From: Chromatiaceae bacterium
GTDB lineage: Bacteria; Pseudomonadota; Gammaproteobacteria; Chromatiales; Chromatiaceae
DNA length: 64,000 nt
NCBI GenBank assembly: GCA_024235395.1
Contig: JACKMK010000003.1
Coordinates: 186,001 to 250,000, forward strand
Direction: 5' to 3'
The position numbers and the translations under genes are program-made. Shown piece after piece: positions 1-8,790 of the stretch; position 1 is the first letter of the stretch, and each line of letters begins with the position of its first letter. The notes under the pieces were generated by a model. It did not search any database, had not been told where the DNA came from, and saw nothing but the letters and a program-made list of their open reading frames with translations.

Positions 1-19
1 GATCGATCGCATCAGTCAT
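1..19 (-). CDS. N-terminal fragment of a leftward gene, product unknown
   Basis: An ATG on the minus strand at 19-17 opens a frame reading MTDAID before the window ends. A GGAG lies about six bases upstream of it, a good ribosome-binding site. It follows djlA on the same strand and may be cotranscribed with it. Six residues do not allow a product to be named, and a chance ATG is possible. Confidence 0.35.
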
Positions 20-138
20 TCCGGTCTCCGTAAGCAGGTGGTGCGCCGCGGGCCGGCGCGTGGGTGCAAGCATACGAACCCGAACCGGCACACTCAACCG
101 GCAACGTCGGCGCTGCCCACAGGCGCCGTGCAAAACAC

Positions 139-957
139 TCAAGACTGGCCGCGCGCCTCGCGGATGCGTTCGTATGCCTGGCGAATCTCGTGGGTCTTTT
201 GCGCCGCGACCTTCATCATCTCTTCCGGCAGGCCCTTGGATACCAGCTTGTCGGGATGATGCTGGCTCAGGAGGCGACGATAGGCGCGCTTGATCGCTGC
301 GTCATCGGCATTGCGCTCGACCCCCAGGACACGGTAGGCATCATCGAGACTCGGGCGCGCTGGGGTAGCAGTGCGCTGTCTGCCGGCACCCGCTCGGCCG
401 CCGGCAAAGCCGCGTTCCCCATCGACCATGCGTTGCAGACGGCGGTAATCCAGTTCGGACACGCCGAGGCGCGCGCACACCTGCAACAGCAGCCGGTCCT
501 CACTGGGATCCATACGTCCGTCGGCGTACGCGGCCTGCAGTTGGATCTCGATGAACATGCCGATCAGGGTGCTGCGTCCATGGCATTCACGGCGAAACTG
601 ATCGAGCACGCCGTCGAGGTCGAAGTCCGGTGACTTCCCCTGTTGAAACAGCTTGATCGCGGCATCGCGCTTGGCCGCATCCAGCGCCATCTGCGCCATG
701 ATCGACTCGGCCATGCGAATCTCTTCCGGGCTGACCCGGCCGTCGGCCTTGGCGACCCGCCCCATCACCGCGAAGGTCGCGACGAAAAACGCGGTCTGCA
801 CCCGTTCCCTGTCGCCTGCCTCGAAGCCACCGGCGTGCGGTAGCGCCTTCAGTCCCTTGTCGAAGTTGTGTCCCAGCGCGACGCCCAGCAGCGCGCCCAG
901 CGGGCCTCCCAACATGAAGCCAAAGGCACCACCGACCAGTTTCCCCCACCAGCTCAT
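139..957 (-). CDS. djlA: DjlA-type membrane-anchored DnaJ co-chaperone
   Basis: A 272-residue J-domain co-chaperone expected to stimulate DnaK ATPase at the inner-membrane face. The N-terminus (MSWWGKLVGG and a glycine-rich hydrophobic stretch to about residue 30) matches the DjlA membrane anchor. A central acidic helical TerB-like region (FFVATFAVMGRVAKADGRVS) follows. The C-terminus is a J domain with the HPD motif in SQHHPDKL. I chose the ATG at 957 because GGAGAGG lies just upstream; a GTG ten codons earlier is open but less likely. Length agrees with the family (about 270 residues). It lies 33 bases downstream of the membrane-protein gene at 991-1656 and is probably cotranscribed with it. 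Confidence 0.9.
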   Translation of the reverse strand: MSWWGKLVGGAFGFMLGGPLGALLGVALGHNFDKGLKALPHAGGFEAGDRERVQTAFFVATFAVMGRVAKADGRVSPEEIRMAESIMAQMALDAAKRDAAIKLFQQGKSPDFDLDGVLDQFRRECHGRSTLIGMFIEIQLQAAYADGRMDPSEDRLLLQVCARLGVSELDYRRLQRMVDGERGFAGGRAGAGRQRTATPARPSLDDAYRVLGVERNADDAAIKRAYRRLLSQHHPDKLVSKGLPEEMMKVAAQKTHEIRQAYERIREARGQS

Positions 958-990
958 CGCATGCCTCTCCAGCCGCCGGTCGCCCACGGT

Positions 991-1656
991 TCACTTGCCA
1001 TGCAGATACTCCTCGTCGCGAAACGAACCGACCCATTGCGGCTTGAACCCGACCATGATCGATATCAGCCAACCGTTCAATACGGCCTCGGGGAAGAACA
1101 TCAGCGGCAGAAACAGCAGGTAGGTATCACCGAGTTGCTGCATCGTGTAGGCACCGGACTGCAGCAACAGCCCGGTTGCGGTCAACGCCACCATCAAAGA
1201 GATCGCGCCGCCGGCGAAGAACGCATTGATGAACACGTAGATGAAGTAGTGTTTTGGCAGATAGGCACGCGCCAAGCCGAGTACGCTCTGCGTCAGCACC
1301 GCCGGCAGCATGATGAACACCAGCACCGACGGCGCGAATCCCGCCCAGTCGTTGAGACCGACCAGGGTGGTCCCAAACAGCGCAAGCATGCCGGCCAGCA
1401 CCGCGAGCGACCAGCCGAACATCAGGGTCAGGGTCACCATTGCTGAGAGATGCCAGGTGAAACCGGGCTGGATCTCGGTACGCAACGCCCAGAGCAGCAA
1501 CACGCCGACTGCAGAGCCGAGCCACACGTTCAGCTGTGCCGGATCGCGCAATCGGCCCCAATCGGCCCAGCGCAGTGCGCGGCTCGTCAGCCAGGCGACC
1601 GATACCGCGAAAAACCACAACCAGGACGTAGGGAAAAGTTCGCCGGAAAATTCCAT
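991..1656 (-). CDS. Polytopic inner-membrane protein, ECF-transporter permease-like
   Basis: A 221-residue, very hydrophobic protein with about six predicted membrane helices, including SVAWLTSRALRWADW, LSAMVTLTLMFGWSLAVLAG and ISLMVALTATGLLLQSG. Composition and the repeated FFAGGAISL/MFFPEAVLNGW style resemble energy-coupling-factor (CbiM-like) permeases. That is family-level resemblance, not proof, and no partner ATPase or T subunit is adjacent. The start is the ATG at 1656, with GAGG upstream; an in-frame TTG lies seven codons earlier. It is divergent from tas and upstream of djlA. Confidence 0.65.
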   Translation of the reverse strand: MEFSGELFPTSWLWFFAVSVAWLTSRALRWADWGRLRDPAQLNVWLGSAVGVLLLWALRTEIQPGFTWHLSAMVTLTLMFGWSLAVLAGMLALFGTTLVGLNDWAGFAPSVLVFIMLPAVLTQSVLGLARAYLPKHYFIYVFINAFFAGGAISLMVALTATGLLLQSGAYTMQQLGDTYLLFLPLMFFPEAVLNGWLISIMVGFKPQWVGSFRDEEYLHGK

Positions 1657-1694
1657 AAGCCTCGACTGGAACCGCAAATTCAGGAGTGTAACCG

Positions 1695-2738
1695 ATGCTG
1701 TATCGCCGCCTCCCGGGCACCGACCTCGAAGTCAGCGCTGTCTGTCTGGGCACCATGACGTTCGGGGAACAAAACACCGAGGCGCAGGCGTTTGCCCAGC
1801 TCGACATGGCGCTCGATGCCGGCGTGAACTTCATCGATACCGCCGAGATGTATGCCGTTCCGCCACGGCCCGAGACGATGGGTAGCACCGAAACCATCAT
1901 CGGGCGCTGGCTGAGGGAGCGCGGCTGCCGCGACCGCGTGGTGATCGCGACCAAGGTCGCGGGGCCCGGCCGCGACTGGCTGCCGTATATCCGCGGCGGC
2001 AACAATCACCTCGATCGGGCCAATATTCACGCGGCGGTCGACGCCAGCCTGAAGCGCCTGCAGACCGATGTCATTGACCTTTATCAGTTGCACTGGCCTG
2101 AACGCGAGGCGAACCGCTTCGGGCAACTCGGATATGTTCCCGCCGAGGAAGCCGATATCGTGCCCCTGGAGGAGACGTTGGGTGCGCTGGCCGAACTCGT
2201 CGACAGCGGCAAGGTGCGCCACGTGGGGGTATCGAACGAGACACCCTGGGGCTTGATGCGCTATCTCGCCCTGTCCGAACAACGCGGCCTGCCGCGCATG
2301 GTCTCCATTCAGAATCCGTACAGCCTGCTGAACCGCACGTTCGAGGTCGGCCTGGCGGAGGTTGCGCATCGCGAACAGGTCGGCCTGTTGGCCTATTCGC
2401 CACTCGGATTCGGTGTCCTTTCGGGCAAATACCTCCGCGGCGCGCTGCCGGCATCGGCGCGCCTGACGCTGTTTCCCCACTACGACCGCTATTCGAATCC
2501 GCAGGCGCAGCGTGCCACGCACGACTACGTTGGGCTGGCGCGCGACTACGGCCTCGACCCAGCCCAGATGGCGCTGGCCTTCGTCACCAGTCGACCCTTT
2601 GTGACCAGCAACATCATCGGCGCGACCACGCTCGAACAACTGCGGAGCAATCTGGCCAGCGTGAGCCTCGAACTGAGCCCCGGCCTGCTCGAGGACATCG
2701 AGTCGATCCATGGCCGTCACCCGAATCCCAGTCCGTGA
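1695..2738 (+). CDS. tas: NADP(H)-dependent aldo/keto reductase Tas
   Basis: A 347-residue cytoplasmic aldo/keto reductase with a TIM-barrel fold. It tracks E. coli Tas along its whole length and has the same size: LGTMTFGEQN near the N-terminus, FIDTAEMYAVPPRPE with the catalytic Asp/Tyr region, the cofactor-side segment SIQNPYSLLNRTFEVGLAEV, and DPAQMALAFV near the C-terminus. The physiological substrate of Tas is not firmly known. The ATG at 1695 follows CAGGAG with about eight bases spacing. The gene stands alone, divergent from the membrane-protein gene to its left. Confidence 0.95.
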   Translation: MLYRRLPGTDLEVSAVCLGTMTFGEQNTEAQAFAQLDMALDAGVNFIDTAEMYAVPPRPETMGSTETIIGRWLRERGCRDRVVIATKVAGPGRDWLPYIRGGNNHLDRANIHAAVDASLKRLQTDVIDLYQLHWPEREANRFGQLGYVPAEEADIVPLEETLGALAELVDSGKVRHVGVSNETPWGLMRYLALSEQRGLPRMVSIQNPYSLLNRTFEVGLAEVAHREQVGLLAYSPLGFGVLSGKYLRGALPASARLTLFPHYDRYSNPQAQRATHDYVGLARDYGLDPAQMALAFVTSRPFVTSNIIGATTLEQLRSNLASVSLELSPGLLEDIESIHGRHPNPSP

Positions 2739-2872
2739 TCGCCTCGTGCGGCGGGTGAAAGGCGGTTCAAGCGTCGCTCGCCACTGCCGATAAATCGACT
2801 GAAGGGTACTGATACGCAGCCAGCCGGTTTGCTGCCGGTGAGCCGCAGGACGGCCGACTCGGGAGACTACAG

Positions 2873-3082
2873 ATGGTACTGCACTACGATATGGCGACCG
2901 GAACCGTGATCCCCGATGACGCCGTTCACGCGGTGTCGGCGCACACGCCCCCGGTGGTCGAGCACGCCGAACCACGTCTGATGCACGTGCACGAGGAGAC
3001 CCTCGATCGCCCGGCACAGAACCTGCCGCCGGCAGACATCGCGACACAGCCCGTATCCACGCTGCTGGCGAAATGGCGTTGA
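2873..3082 (+). CDS. Small hypothetical protein (69 aa)
   Basis: A short frame of 69 codons with an ATG preceded by GGGAG at seven bases. The protein has no signal peptide or membrane segment, is rich in His, Val and Pro (MVLHYDMATG at the start), and ends LLAKWR. I recognise no family. It lies between tas and the convergent Rieske gene, 134 bases after tas. The ribosome-binding site is the main argument for it being real; in DNA this GC-rich a chance frame of this size is possible. Confidence 0.45.
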   Translation: MVLHYDMATGTVIPDDAVHAVSAHTPPVVEHAEPRLMHVHEETLDRPAQNLPPADIATQPVSTLLAKWR

Positions 3083-3114
3083 CCTGAGCGCCGCCAACCC
3101 TGTCGGCACCCGCG

Positions 3115-3483
3115 TCAGACCGGGTCCGGCGGGGGCAGAGTCACGCATACCGTGTCTGCGACGACTGTCAGCAGCAATGCCTCCAAGGCACCGCCGGCGC
3201 AGGGGCCACGCACGCAGTAGCCGTCTTCCGGTCGAAACAACGCACCGTGAATCGCGCACTGAATGAAACTGTTGTCCAGGTCGAGGAACTGGTCGGGTAG
3301 CCACTCGAGCGGAGCCCCGGTATGCGGGCAACTGTTGCGATAGGCCGCCAGGACCCCGTCTTTGCGCACCACGAACAACCGCACCGGAGGCGCCTCGTCT
3401 ACCGGGATCTCGAAGCCGCGACTGCCCGGATCGGGGATCTCGGCGAGTGCGCACAACGCGTGTCGCGCCGGCGCGTCGCTCAT
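3115..3483 (-). CDS. Rieske [2Fe-2S] domain protein
   Basis: A 122-residue protein consisting of one Rieske domain. The cluster ligands are visible as CPHTG and, sixteen residues later, CAIHG, the Cys-x-His...Cys-x-x-His pattern of Rieske ferredoxins and NirD-like proteins. No transmembrane helix or signal peptide is present, so it should be a soluble electron carrier or a regulatory/assembly subunit. Its ATG overlaps the TGA of the large coiled-coil gene (ATGA), which implies translational coupling. The start at 3483 gives MSDAPARH; longer in-frame starts would run into the upstream gene. Confidence 0.85.
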   Translation of the reverse strand: MSDAPARHALCALAEIPDPGSRGFEIPVDEAPPVRLFVVRKDGVLAAYRNSCPHTGAPLEWLPDQFLDLDNSFIQCAIHGALFRPEDGYCVRGPCAGGALEALLLTVVADTVCVTLPPPDPV

Positions 3484-6400
3484 CGACCGGCGAGGTTCAA
3501 CAGTGTCGTGAACAATTCGCCAGGCCCATAGACGACACTGAGTACCTCGAGCGCACCCAATACCAAAGCGCCCCCGAGCAGACCGCTCACCCAACGCCCG
3601 GACCCGGCGACGCTGTCGATGCCGATCGCCCGACGGCTGGGCCGCAGGCGCTCGTCTCGCAGGTCGGTCACCTTGGCCTGTTCCGCATCTTCGTGCAGCT
3701 GGTAGAGGGCCTGCTGCAACTGATCGCGGGCGGTCTCCGCTTCGCGCCGGCTGAACACCGCTTCGTCGGCCTCCACCTGCGCCTTCTCCAGTTCACGACG
3801 CAGTTCGTCGAGCTGACGATCCCGGTCCTCCATCGCATCCTCGAGCATCTGGCGCGACTCCTCGGCTTCGCCGAGCAGCCGTTGGCGCTCGTTCAACGAC
3901 GTCTCCAGGGCCTCGATGCGCTGACGCATCACCTCCAGCGAGACCGCTTCGCGTCCGTCCGCCTGTTGCAGGCGCCGCTTCTGCGATTCCGCCGCCGCGA
4001 GTTGCTCGCGCATCTGCGCGACATCGTGGATCGCCTGTTCACGCACCATGTCGAGTTCCGCGCGCAGCGCCGCGACCTCGTCGTGCGCACCGCCTTCCGC
4101 CTGGACCGCCTTGATCTGGTCGACATACTCCTCCAGCACGGCGCGCAGTTGCTCGACCTCCTTGTCACGCTGCGCGAGCTGGTCCAGCAGATCCTGGTGC
4201 TCGGCCCGCAACTGGCTGTCGCTCGCGGTGTGGTCCTCGTCCATGCTCGCCAACAGTGCCTTGAGCCGCCCCACCTCTTCTTCCAGCGCGCCACGCCGGT
4301 CGGTCTCTTCAGCGAGCCGCTCGGTCAAGCGGCGTTGTTCCTGCTCGTGCGCGAGTACCTCGCTCTGCTGCACGCGCAGCGCCTCGCTTATCTGGTTTTC
4401 CAGATCGACCAGGCGTGCCTGCTCATCCTGCTTGTCGCTGACGACCAGCTGCAGCGCCTCGCGCTCCGCGCTGGCGGTATTCAACGCCTCGATCAGTTCG
4501 GCCTGTTCTTCGCGCGCGGCGAGCAACGCCATCTTGCGTTCCTCGACCTGGTGCCTCAGCTCATCGAGCTCACGGCGTGACTGCTCTGCCACTGCGTTCG
4601 CCGCCGCCTGGCTTTCGGTCAGGCGCTGCTCGGCAGACTCGCGCGCGGCGCGCAACCGCTCGATCTCCGCCTGAAGCCCGGAGGTCTCACCAACGCGCTG
4701 TTCGAGTTCGGCCAGCTGCCGCTGCATCTCGGCCTGCTCGTCACCGGCGGATTTCTGTGCCGCCGCCAACTGCGCCTCGAGCGACTGCTTGTCCTCGCCC
4801 AGCTGTTCGACCTGCGCGTGCAGATCAGTGGATTGCGCCTGTTCCTTCTGCAGCTCCGCAAGCGTCGCCTCGGCAGTCGCCAGCTGGGCCTTCGTCGCCT
4901 CGAGTTCGGCGGCACGTGCGCCGCTTTGTTCCTGTTCCTGTTGCAGCGCGGATTGCGCCTGGGCGAGCTGTTCGGCGGACGCATCACCCTGCTCGTCGAG
5001 CCGGGTACGCAGCGCATCCAGATCGGCCGTCGCGCGTTGCTCCGCAGCAGTCGCAGCATCGAGCTGCTCCTTCAGTTGTGCGGTCTCTTGCTGCGCGGCG
5101 GCCTCGCGCTCGGCCATCTGCCTTTCCAGCTCGGTGACACGCGCCTGCGCCTGCGTGGACGCCTCGGCGACCTGCTCGTCACTCACCTCCAACCGCGCCT
5201 GCAACGCCGCGTTGGCATCGCGAAGCGCTGTCAATTCGGTTTCGGCGGCGGCATTCGCGGCGCGCAGCGCCTCGCTGACCCGTTCCTGCTCGGCGCGCGC
5301 CTCGGCCAGGGCGGTCGCCTCGTTGTCGCGCTCCGTCGTGCGCTGCTGCAACTGCGCATTCAGCGCGTCCAACGCCTCCTGTCTGGCGGTGAGCTCACGC
5401 TCCGCCTGCCCGGCGGTCTCGTCCAGGCGCGCCTGGAGCGCCTCGATCTCGCCCCGCGCCTGCTGCAAGGCCGCATCGACCTGCTCGCTGCCCGATGCAA
5501 TCTCGCTGTGCAGCGCTTCGCGCTCGGCACGCAGTTGTTCGAGATCGGCCTGCAACCGCGCCGTCTCATCCATCGCCTGCTGCTGCGCTGCACGCAGCGT
5601 TTCGAGTTCGCCGGCCTGCTGCTCACCGATCGACCGGGCTTCGGCCGCACCGGTCTCGGCCGACGCCAGAGACGCACGCACCGCGTCAATCTCGCCCTGC
5701 AGCGCTTCCGCGAGCTGCTGCAGTGCCGCACGATCCTGTTCACTGTCGGTACGCTGCGCGTTCAGGCCATCGATCTGCTCCTGCAGCGCGTCGCGCTCCG
5801 CACGCAAGGCGTCGGCCTCTTCAACCGTCGACGACAGGCGGTGTTCGAGCTCGGCCTGCGCCGCCTGTTCGCTGTCGCCACTGGCCTGCTTTTCGGCAAG
5901 CTTGCCGCTCAGTTCCTCGATATCGAGTTGCGCCTGCTCCAGCTCCATGTGCAGCGCCGTCATTTCCTCCTTGAGCTCGCCGCGTTCGCGGTCGTGCTGC
6001 TCGCGCTCCTGTTCACGTGACTCGAGTACCTCCGAGAGGCGCTCGGACAGGTCCTCGAGGCTGCTGGTCGCCGATTCGGCCCGCTCACGCTCGCCGATCA
6101 GTTCACGCTCGGCCTTCCCCAACCTGGACTGAAGCTGCTTGTCGAGACCCTCGATCTCCGACATCCGATCGAGCAGCGAGGATCGTTCCGTCTGCAGCTC
6201 CTCGAGGCTGCTGGTCAGCTGCCCCATCTCGGCATAGGCCTTTTCCTGGGCCGCCTGCGCATCGAGCTTCTGCTGTTCGGTCTCGACCAGCTTGCGACGC
6301 GCCTGTTCGACCGCCTGGCGTACCTGTTCGAGGTGTTGCTGACGCTCCTCGGCGACCGCTTCCTGATCGCGTTGCGCCGCCTCGAGGCGCTGCTCCAGCT

Positions 6401-7565
6401 CCTTGGCGCGGGCCTCCGCGTCGCGCACCCGGGCCTGCATCGCCGCATCGTCGATCGTATCGGCCTGGTCCGACGCAGGGGCTGCCGGCTCCGGCTGGGA
6501 ATCCGGCGGCGGGACCTGCAGGATGCCACCCTCCAGCACCGAGACCTCGAGCCCCCGTTCGGTGAGCAGGAAAGCCCCGGCCATCGCCCGGGTACCGGTG
6601 TTGCTGCACAACACGTAGTGGGTATCGGCGTCGAGGCTTGAGGCCTGGTACCGCAGTGTTTCGAACGGGATGTTGATCGCCCCCGGGAGTTGCGATTCCG
6701 CAAACTCGTCCGCACTGCGGAGGTCCAGCCAGACGGCACCGTTTTCGACCGTGGCCTGCGCCGCCTGCATGTCGACCCGGCGGACCAGCGGGTTGTGGAT
6801 CAGTCGCAGGAAATGTTCCTTGCTGAGTCGCAGGATCTCGCCGTCGTCGAGCATCGTAACGGTGGAGTTACGTGGCACGTCCGAGAGCAGCGCCTCCTCG
6901 CCAAAGGCGTCACCGGCCTTCAGGCGAACGATCTCGCACGGACCCTTTCCGTCACCTGCATCACGCGTGACCACGGCCTGGCCTTTGGTCAGCATGTAGT
7001 AGTAGTCGCCCGGGTCACCCTGGCAGACGAGGTTTTCGCCGGCGGCGACCTCCACCTGCTCGACATTCATCATCACCTGCTGAATGTTTGCAGGCGGGAC
7101 CTGTTGCAGCACGGGTGACTGCAGCAGCATGCTCATCCAGTCGTCGTCGGAGGCCTCGTCGAGGACGGACACCTGGTAGTCGACTTTCTGCAGCCGCGCC
7201 AGCATGTCGCTGAGTCGACGACTGTCGATGCGTATCACGCGCACACGCGATTCGGCGCGCGCCGCCTGCTGGCGCGGCAGTTGGTGGGCCAGCGGGAAGC
7301 GCGCGGTGTCACTCCCCGCCTTGACCCGGTCGACGACCGTCTTGTTCGCCAGCAGGGCCACGGTCCCGTCCAGCAGATAGACGTGCTGTGGCTCGGTATC
7401 GCCCTGCTTAAACAGCAACTTACCTTTCGAGACCGAGTCGATCGCCGCACTCTCGATCAGTTCGCCGAAGGCGTCATCCGGCAAGGTGTGCAGTGGCACC
7501 AGGGCGCGCAGGCGCGCCATTTCCTCGCTGGACGACGTTTCTGACATGCGGGAAGCAGTATCCAT
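3480..7565 (-). CDS. Tandem cNMP-binding, rhodanese and long coiled-coil membrane protein
   Basis: A 1361-residue multidomain protein. Residues about 24-120 form a weak first cyclic-nucleotide-binding-like domain. Residues about 150-258 form a second whose phosphate-binding cassette FGEEALLSDVPRNSTV keeps the Glu and Arg of nucleotide-binding members. Residues about 270-350 are a rhodanese domain with an intact Cys loop (LCSNTGTRA, Cys near 320). About 930 residues of Glu/Gln/Ala/Leu coiled coil follow. A single membrane helix lies about 20 residues from the C-terminus (WVSGLLGGALVLGALEVLSV). The ATG at 7565 is preferred; another Met lies six codons later. It is 43 bases downstream of the chalcone-isomerase-like gene and overlaps the Rieske gene. 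Function is unknown; a sensor/scaffold answering cyclic nucleotide and sulfane sulfur is inference. Confidence 0.85.
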   Translation of the reverse strand: MDTASRMSETSSSEEMARLRALVPLHTLPDDAFGELIESAAIDSVSKGKLLFKQGDTEPQHVYLLDGTVALLANKTVVDRVKAGSDTARFPLAHQLPRQQAARAESRVRVIRIDSRRLSDMLARLQKVDYQVSVLDEASDDDWMSMLLQSPVLQQVPPANIQQVMMNVEQVEVAAGENLVCQGDPGDYYYMLTKGQAVVTRDAGDGKGPCEIVRLKAGDAFGEEALLSDVPRNSTVTMLDDGEILRLSKEHFLRLIHNPLVRRVDMQAAQATVENGAVWLDLRSADEFAESQLPGAINIPFETLRYQASSLDADTHYVLCSNTGTRAMAGAFLLTERGLEVSVLEGGILQVPPPDSQPEPAAPASDQADTIDDAAMQARVRDAEARAKELEQRLEAAQRDQEAVAEERQQHLEQVRQAVEQARRKLVETEQQKLDAQAAQEKAYAEMGQLTSSLEELQTERSSLLDRMSEIEGLDKQLQSRLGKAERELIGERERAESATSSLEDLSERLSEVLESREQEREQHDRERGELKEEMTALHMELEQAQLDIEELSGKLAEKQASGDSEQAAQAELEHRLSSTVEEADALRAERDALQEQIDGLNAQRTDSEQDRAALQQLAEALQGEIDAVRASLASAETGAAEARSIGEQQAGELETLRAAQQQAMDETARLQADLEQLRAEREALHSEIASGSEQVDAALQQARGEIEALQARLDETAGQAERELTARQEALDALNAQLQQRTTERDNEATALAEARAEQERVSEALRAANAAAETELTALRDANAALQARLEVSDEQVAEASTQAQARVTELERQMAEREAAAQQETAQLKEQLDAATAAEQRATADLDALRTRLDEQGDASAEQLAQAQSALQQEQEQSGARAAELEATKAQLATAEATLAELQKEQAQSTDLHAQVEQLGEDKQSLEAQLAAAQKSAGDEQAEMQRQLAELEQRVGETSGLQAEIERLRAARESAEQRLTESQAAANAVAEQSRRELDELRHQVEERKMALLAAREEQAELIEALNTASAEREALQLVVSDKQDEQARLVDLENQISEALRVQQSEVLAHEQEQRRLTERLAEETDRRGALEEEVGRLKALLASMDEDHTASDSQLRAEHQDLLDQLAQRDKEVEQLRAVLEEYVDQIKAVQAEGGAHDEVAALRAELDMVREQAIHDVAQMREQLAAAESQKRRLQQADGREAVSLEVMRQRIEALETSLNERQRLLGEAEESRQMLEDAMEDRDRQLDELRRELEKAQVEADEAVFSRREAETARDQLQQALYQLHEDAEQAKVTDLRDERLRPSRRAIGIDSVAGSGRWVSGLLGGALVLGALEVLSVVYGPGELFTTLLNLAGR

Positions 7566-7608
7566 TCTCAAATGCTGAATTGATCGGGTCCGCGATCGCC
7601 CGCGGCCC

Positions 7609-8187
7609 TCAGTCCTTATCGACCCCGACCAAGGCGTTCTTGAGCGACTCGCTGGCCGGATCGTGACCGAGCCAAACCGCCAGCAGCGCGGCATTGAAGT
7701 CGCCGCCGGGCACCATACCGCGCGACTGGCCATTGATGCTCACCTCGGTGCCGCGGCCCGGTACGTAGTCGAGCCAGACCTCGTCACCGGCATGCATCTC
7801 GCGGAACAGATCGACGAAATCGTCCAGCCGCCCGGCGACAGCGGCCAGCTGCGCCGCATCCAGATTGTTTTCGAATCCCTCGCGCCACGTCTCGTCGAGC
7901 TGGCGTTTGCTCACCTTGCTGTATACGAAATGCATCGACACACGATTCGCCGGCGGCGCGGACAACAGCCCGCCCACACCGACCTGGCGCTGCGGCAGAT
8001 ACAGCGCGCCCGCATACACACTGATAAACAGCTTCTTGCGCATGCCCGCACCATTCAATACCAACGGCTCATCGAAACCGTTGATACGCACCTCGTCCGG
8101 TAACGCCGTGTCACCGACCTCGACTCCATACAGAGGTCCGCACAGCAACAACCACAGGATCAATAAACGGCTCGCGCTTTGGGTCAC
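7609..8187 (-). CDS. Exported chalcone isomerase-like domain protein
   Basis: A 192-residue protein with a cleavable signal sequence (about residues 1-21, LLILWLLLCGPLYG) followed by a chalcone-isomerase-like fold. Supporting segments are GDTALPDEVRINGFDEPLVL, RKKLFISVYAGALYLP and a late WLDYVPGRGTEVSING. The bacterial family has no established enzyme activity and is usually periplasmic. The start is a GTG at 8187 with AAGGGGAA six bases upstream; no better ATG is in frame. It is the first gene of a leftward set with the cNMP/rhodanese protein and the Rieske protein, divergent from the HU-like gene. Confidence 0.8.
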   Translation of the reverse strand: MTQSASRLLILWLLLCGPLYGVEVGDTALPDEVRINGFDEPLVLNGAGMRKKLFISVYAGALYLPQRQVGVGGLLSAPPANRVSMHFVYSKVSKRQLDETWREGFENNLDAAQLAAVAGRLDDFVDLFREMHAGDEVWLDYVPGRGTEVSINGQSRGMVPGGDFNAALLAVWLGHDPASESLKNALVGVDKD

Positions 8188-8270
8188 TGCATTCCCCTTG
8201 GATCATTCAGTAGCATTGTTAGCACATCCGGCCGGGCTTTTTGCGATCGAGACGTTAAAACACGGCATTT

Positions 8271-8298
8271 TTGTACATTGCATCGAGTTTTCTATGCT
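8271..8298 (+). promoter_or_regulatory. Putative sigma-70 promoter of the HU-like gene
   Basis: TTGTAC at 8271-8276 and TATGCT at 8293-8298, separated by 16 bases, resemble the -35 and -10 hexamers of a housekeeping promoter. They sit in an AT-rich patch unlike the surrounding DNA, 42 bases upstream of the ATG of the HU-like gene. Inferred by eye only. Confidence 0.45.
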
Positions 8299-8340
8299 AT
8301 GTTTCCTGCGGTTTTCCCCACCAACGAGTAGGAGTCTTAG

Positions 8341-8730
8341 ATGGCAGTCAAGAAGAAGGCCGCGAAGAAGACTGCGGCAAAGAAAACGGCCGCAGCTGCC
8401 CCGGCAGTCAAGGCGATCCCGACCAAGCAGACAAAGACCCAGATCATCGCGGCGCTCGCCGAGACGACCGGCCTGTCGAAGAAAGACATCGGCGGCGTTC
8501 TCGCTGCACTTGGCGGCATGATCGAGGGCCACATGAAGAAGCGTGGCTCGGGTGAGTTCTCGATCCCCGACACCGGCGTAAAGATCCGGCGCGTGAAAAA
8601 GCCGGCCCGCAAGGCACGCATGGGCCGCAACCCGGCGACCGGCGAACCGATGAAGATTGCGGCCAAGCCGGCGTCCACCGTGGTTCGGGTCAGTGCGCTG
8701 AAATCGCTGAAGGACACGATCAGCCGCTAG
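8341..8730 (+). CDS. HU-family DNA-binding protein with Lys/Ala-rich N-terminal tail
   Basis: A 129-residue nucleoid protein. Residues about 1-30 are a histone-H1-like tail of Lys and Ala (MAVKKKAAKKTAAKKTAAAA). Residues about 31-129 are an HU/IHF-like domain with the helix-rich TKTQIIAALAETTGLSKKDI, the beta-arm RKARMGRNPATGE and the C-terminal VVRVSALKSLKDTI. HU proteins bend and compact DNA as dimers; the tail probably adds non-specific DNA contacts. A GTAGGAG ribosome-binding site precedes the ATG. It is monocistronic, with its own promoter-like sequence upstream and a strong terminator downstream. Confidence 0.93.
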   Translation: MAVKKKAAKKTAAKKTAAAAPAVKAIPTKQTKTQIIAALAETTGLSKKDIGGVLAALGGMIEGHMKKRGSGEFSIPDTGVKIRRVKKPARKARMGRNPATGEPMKIAAKPASTVVRVSALKSLKDTISR

Positions 8731-8753
8731 ATCGCGACCTGCGCGTGCGCACG

Positions 8754-8781
8754 AAAACGCCGCCATGTGCGGCGTTTTTTT
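8754..8781 (+). terminator. Rho-independent terminator after the HU-like gene
   Basis: CGCCGC (8758-8763) and GCGGCG (8769-8774) form a six-base-pair stem with a five-base loop, followed by seven T (8775-8781). An A-run on the left side suggests it also works leftward, for the converging protease gene. Confidence 0.85.
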
Positions 8782-8790
8782 GTTGATGGC

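Noticed and set aside
4789..6132. Long open frames on the strand opposite to the coiled-coil gene
   Set aside because: Ser/Cys/Ala- or Arg/Leu-rich low-complexity translation, antisense to a strongly supported coding region; the frames come from the repetitive Glu/Gln/Ala codons and high GC.
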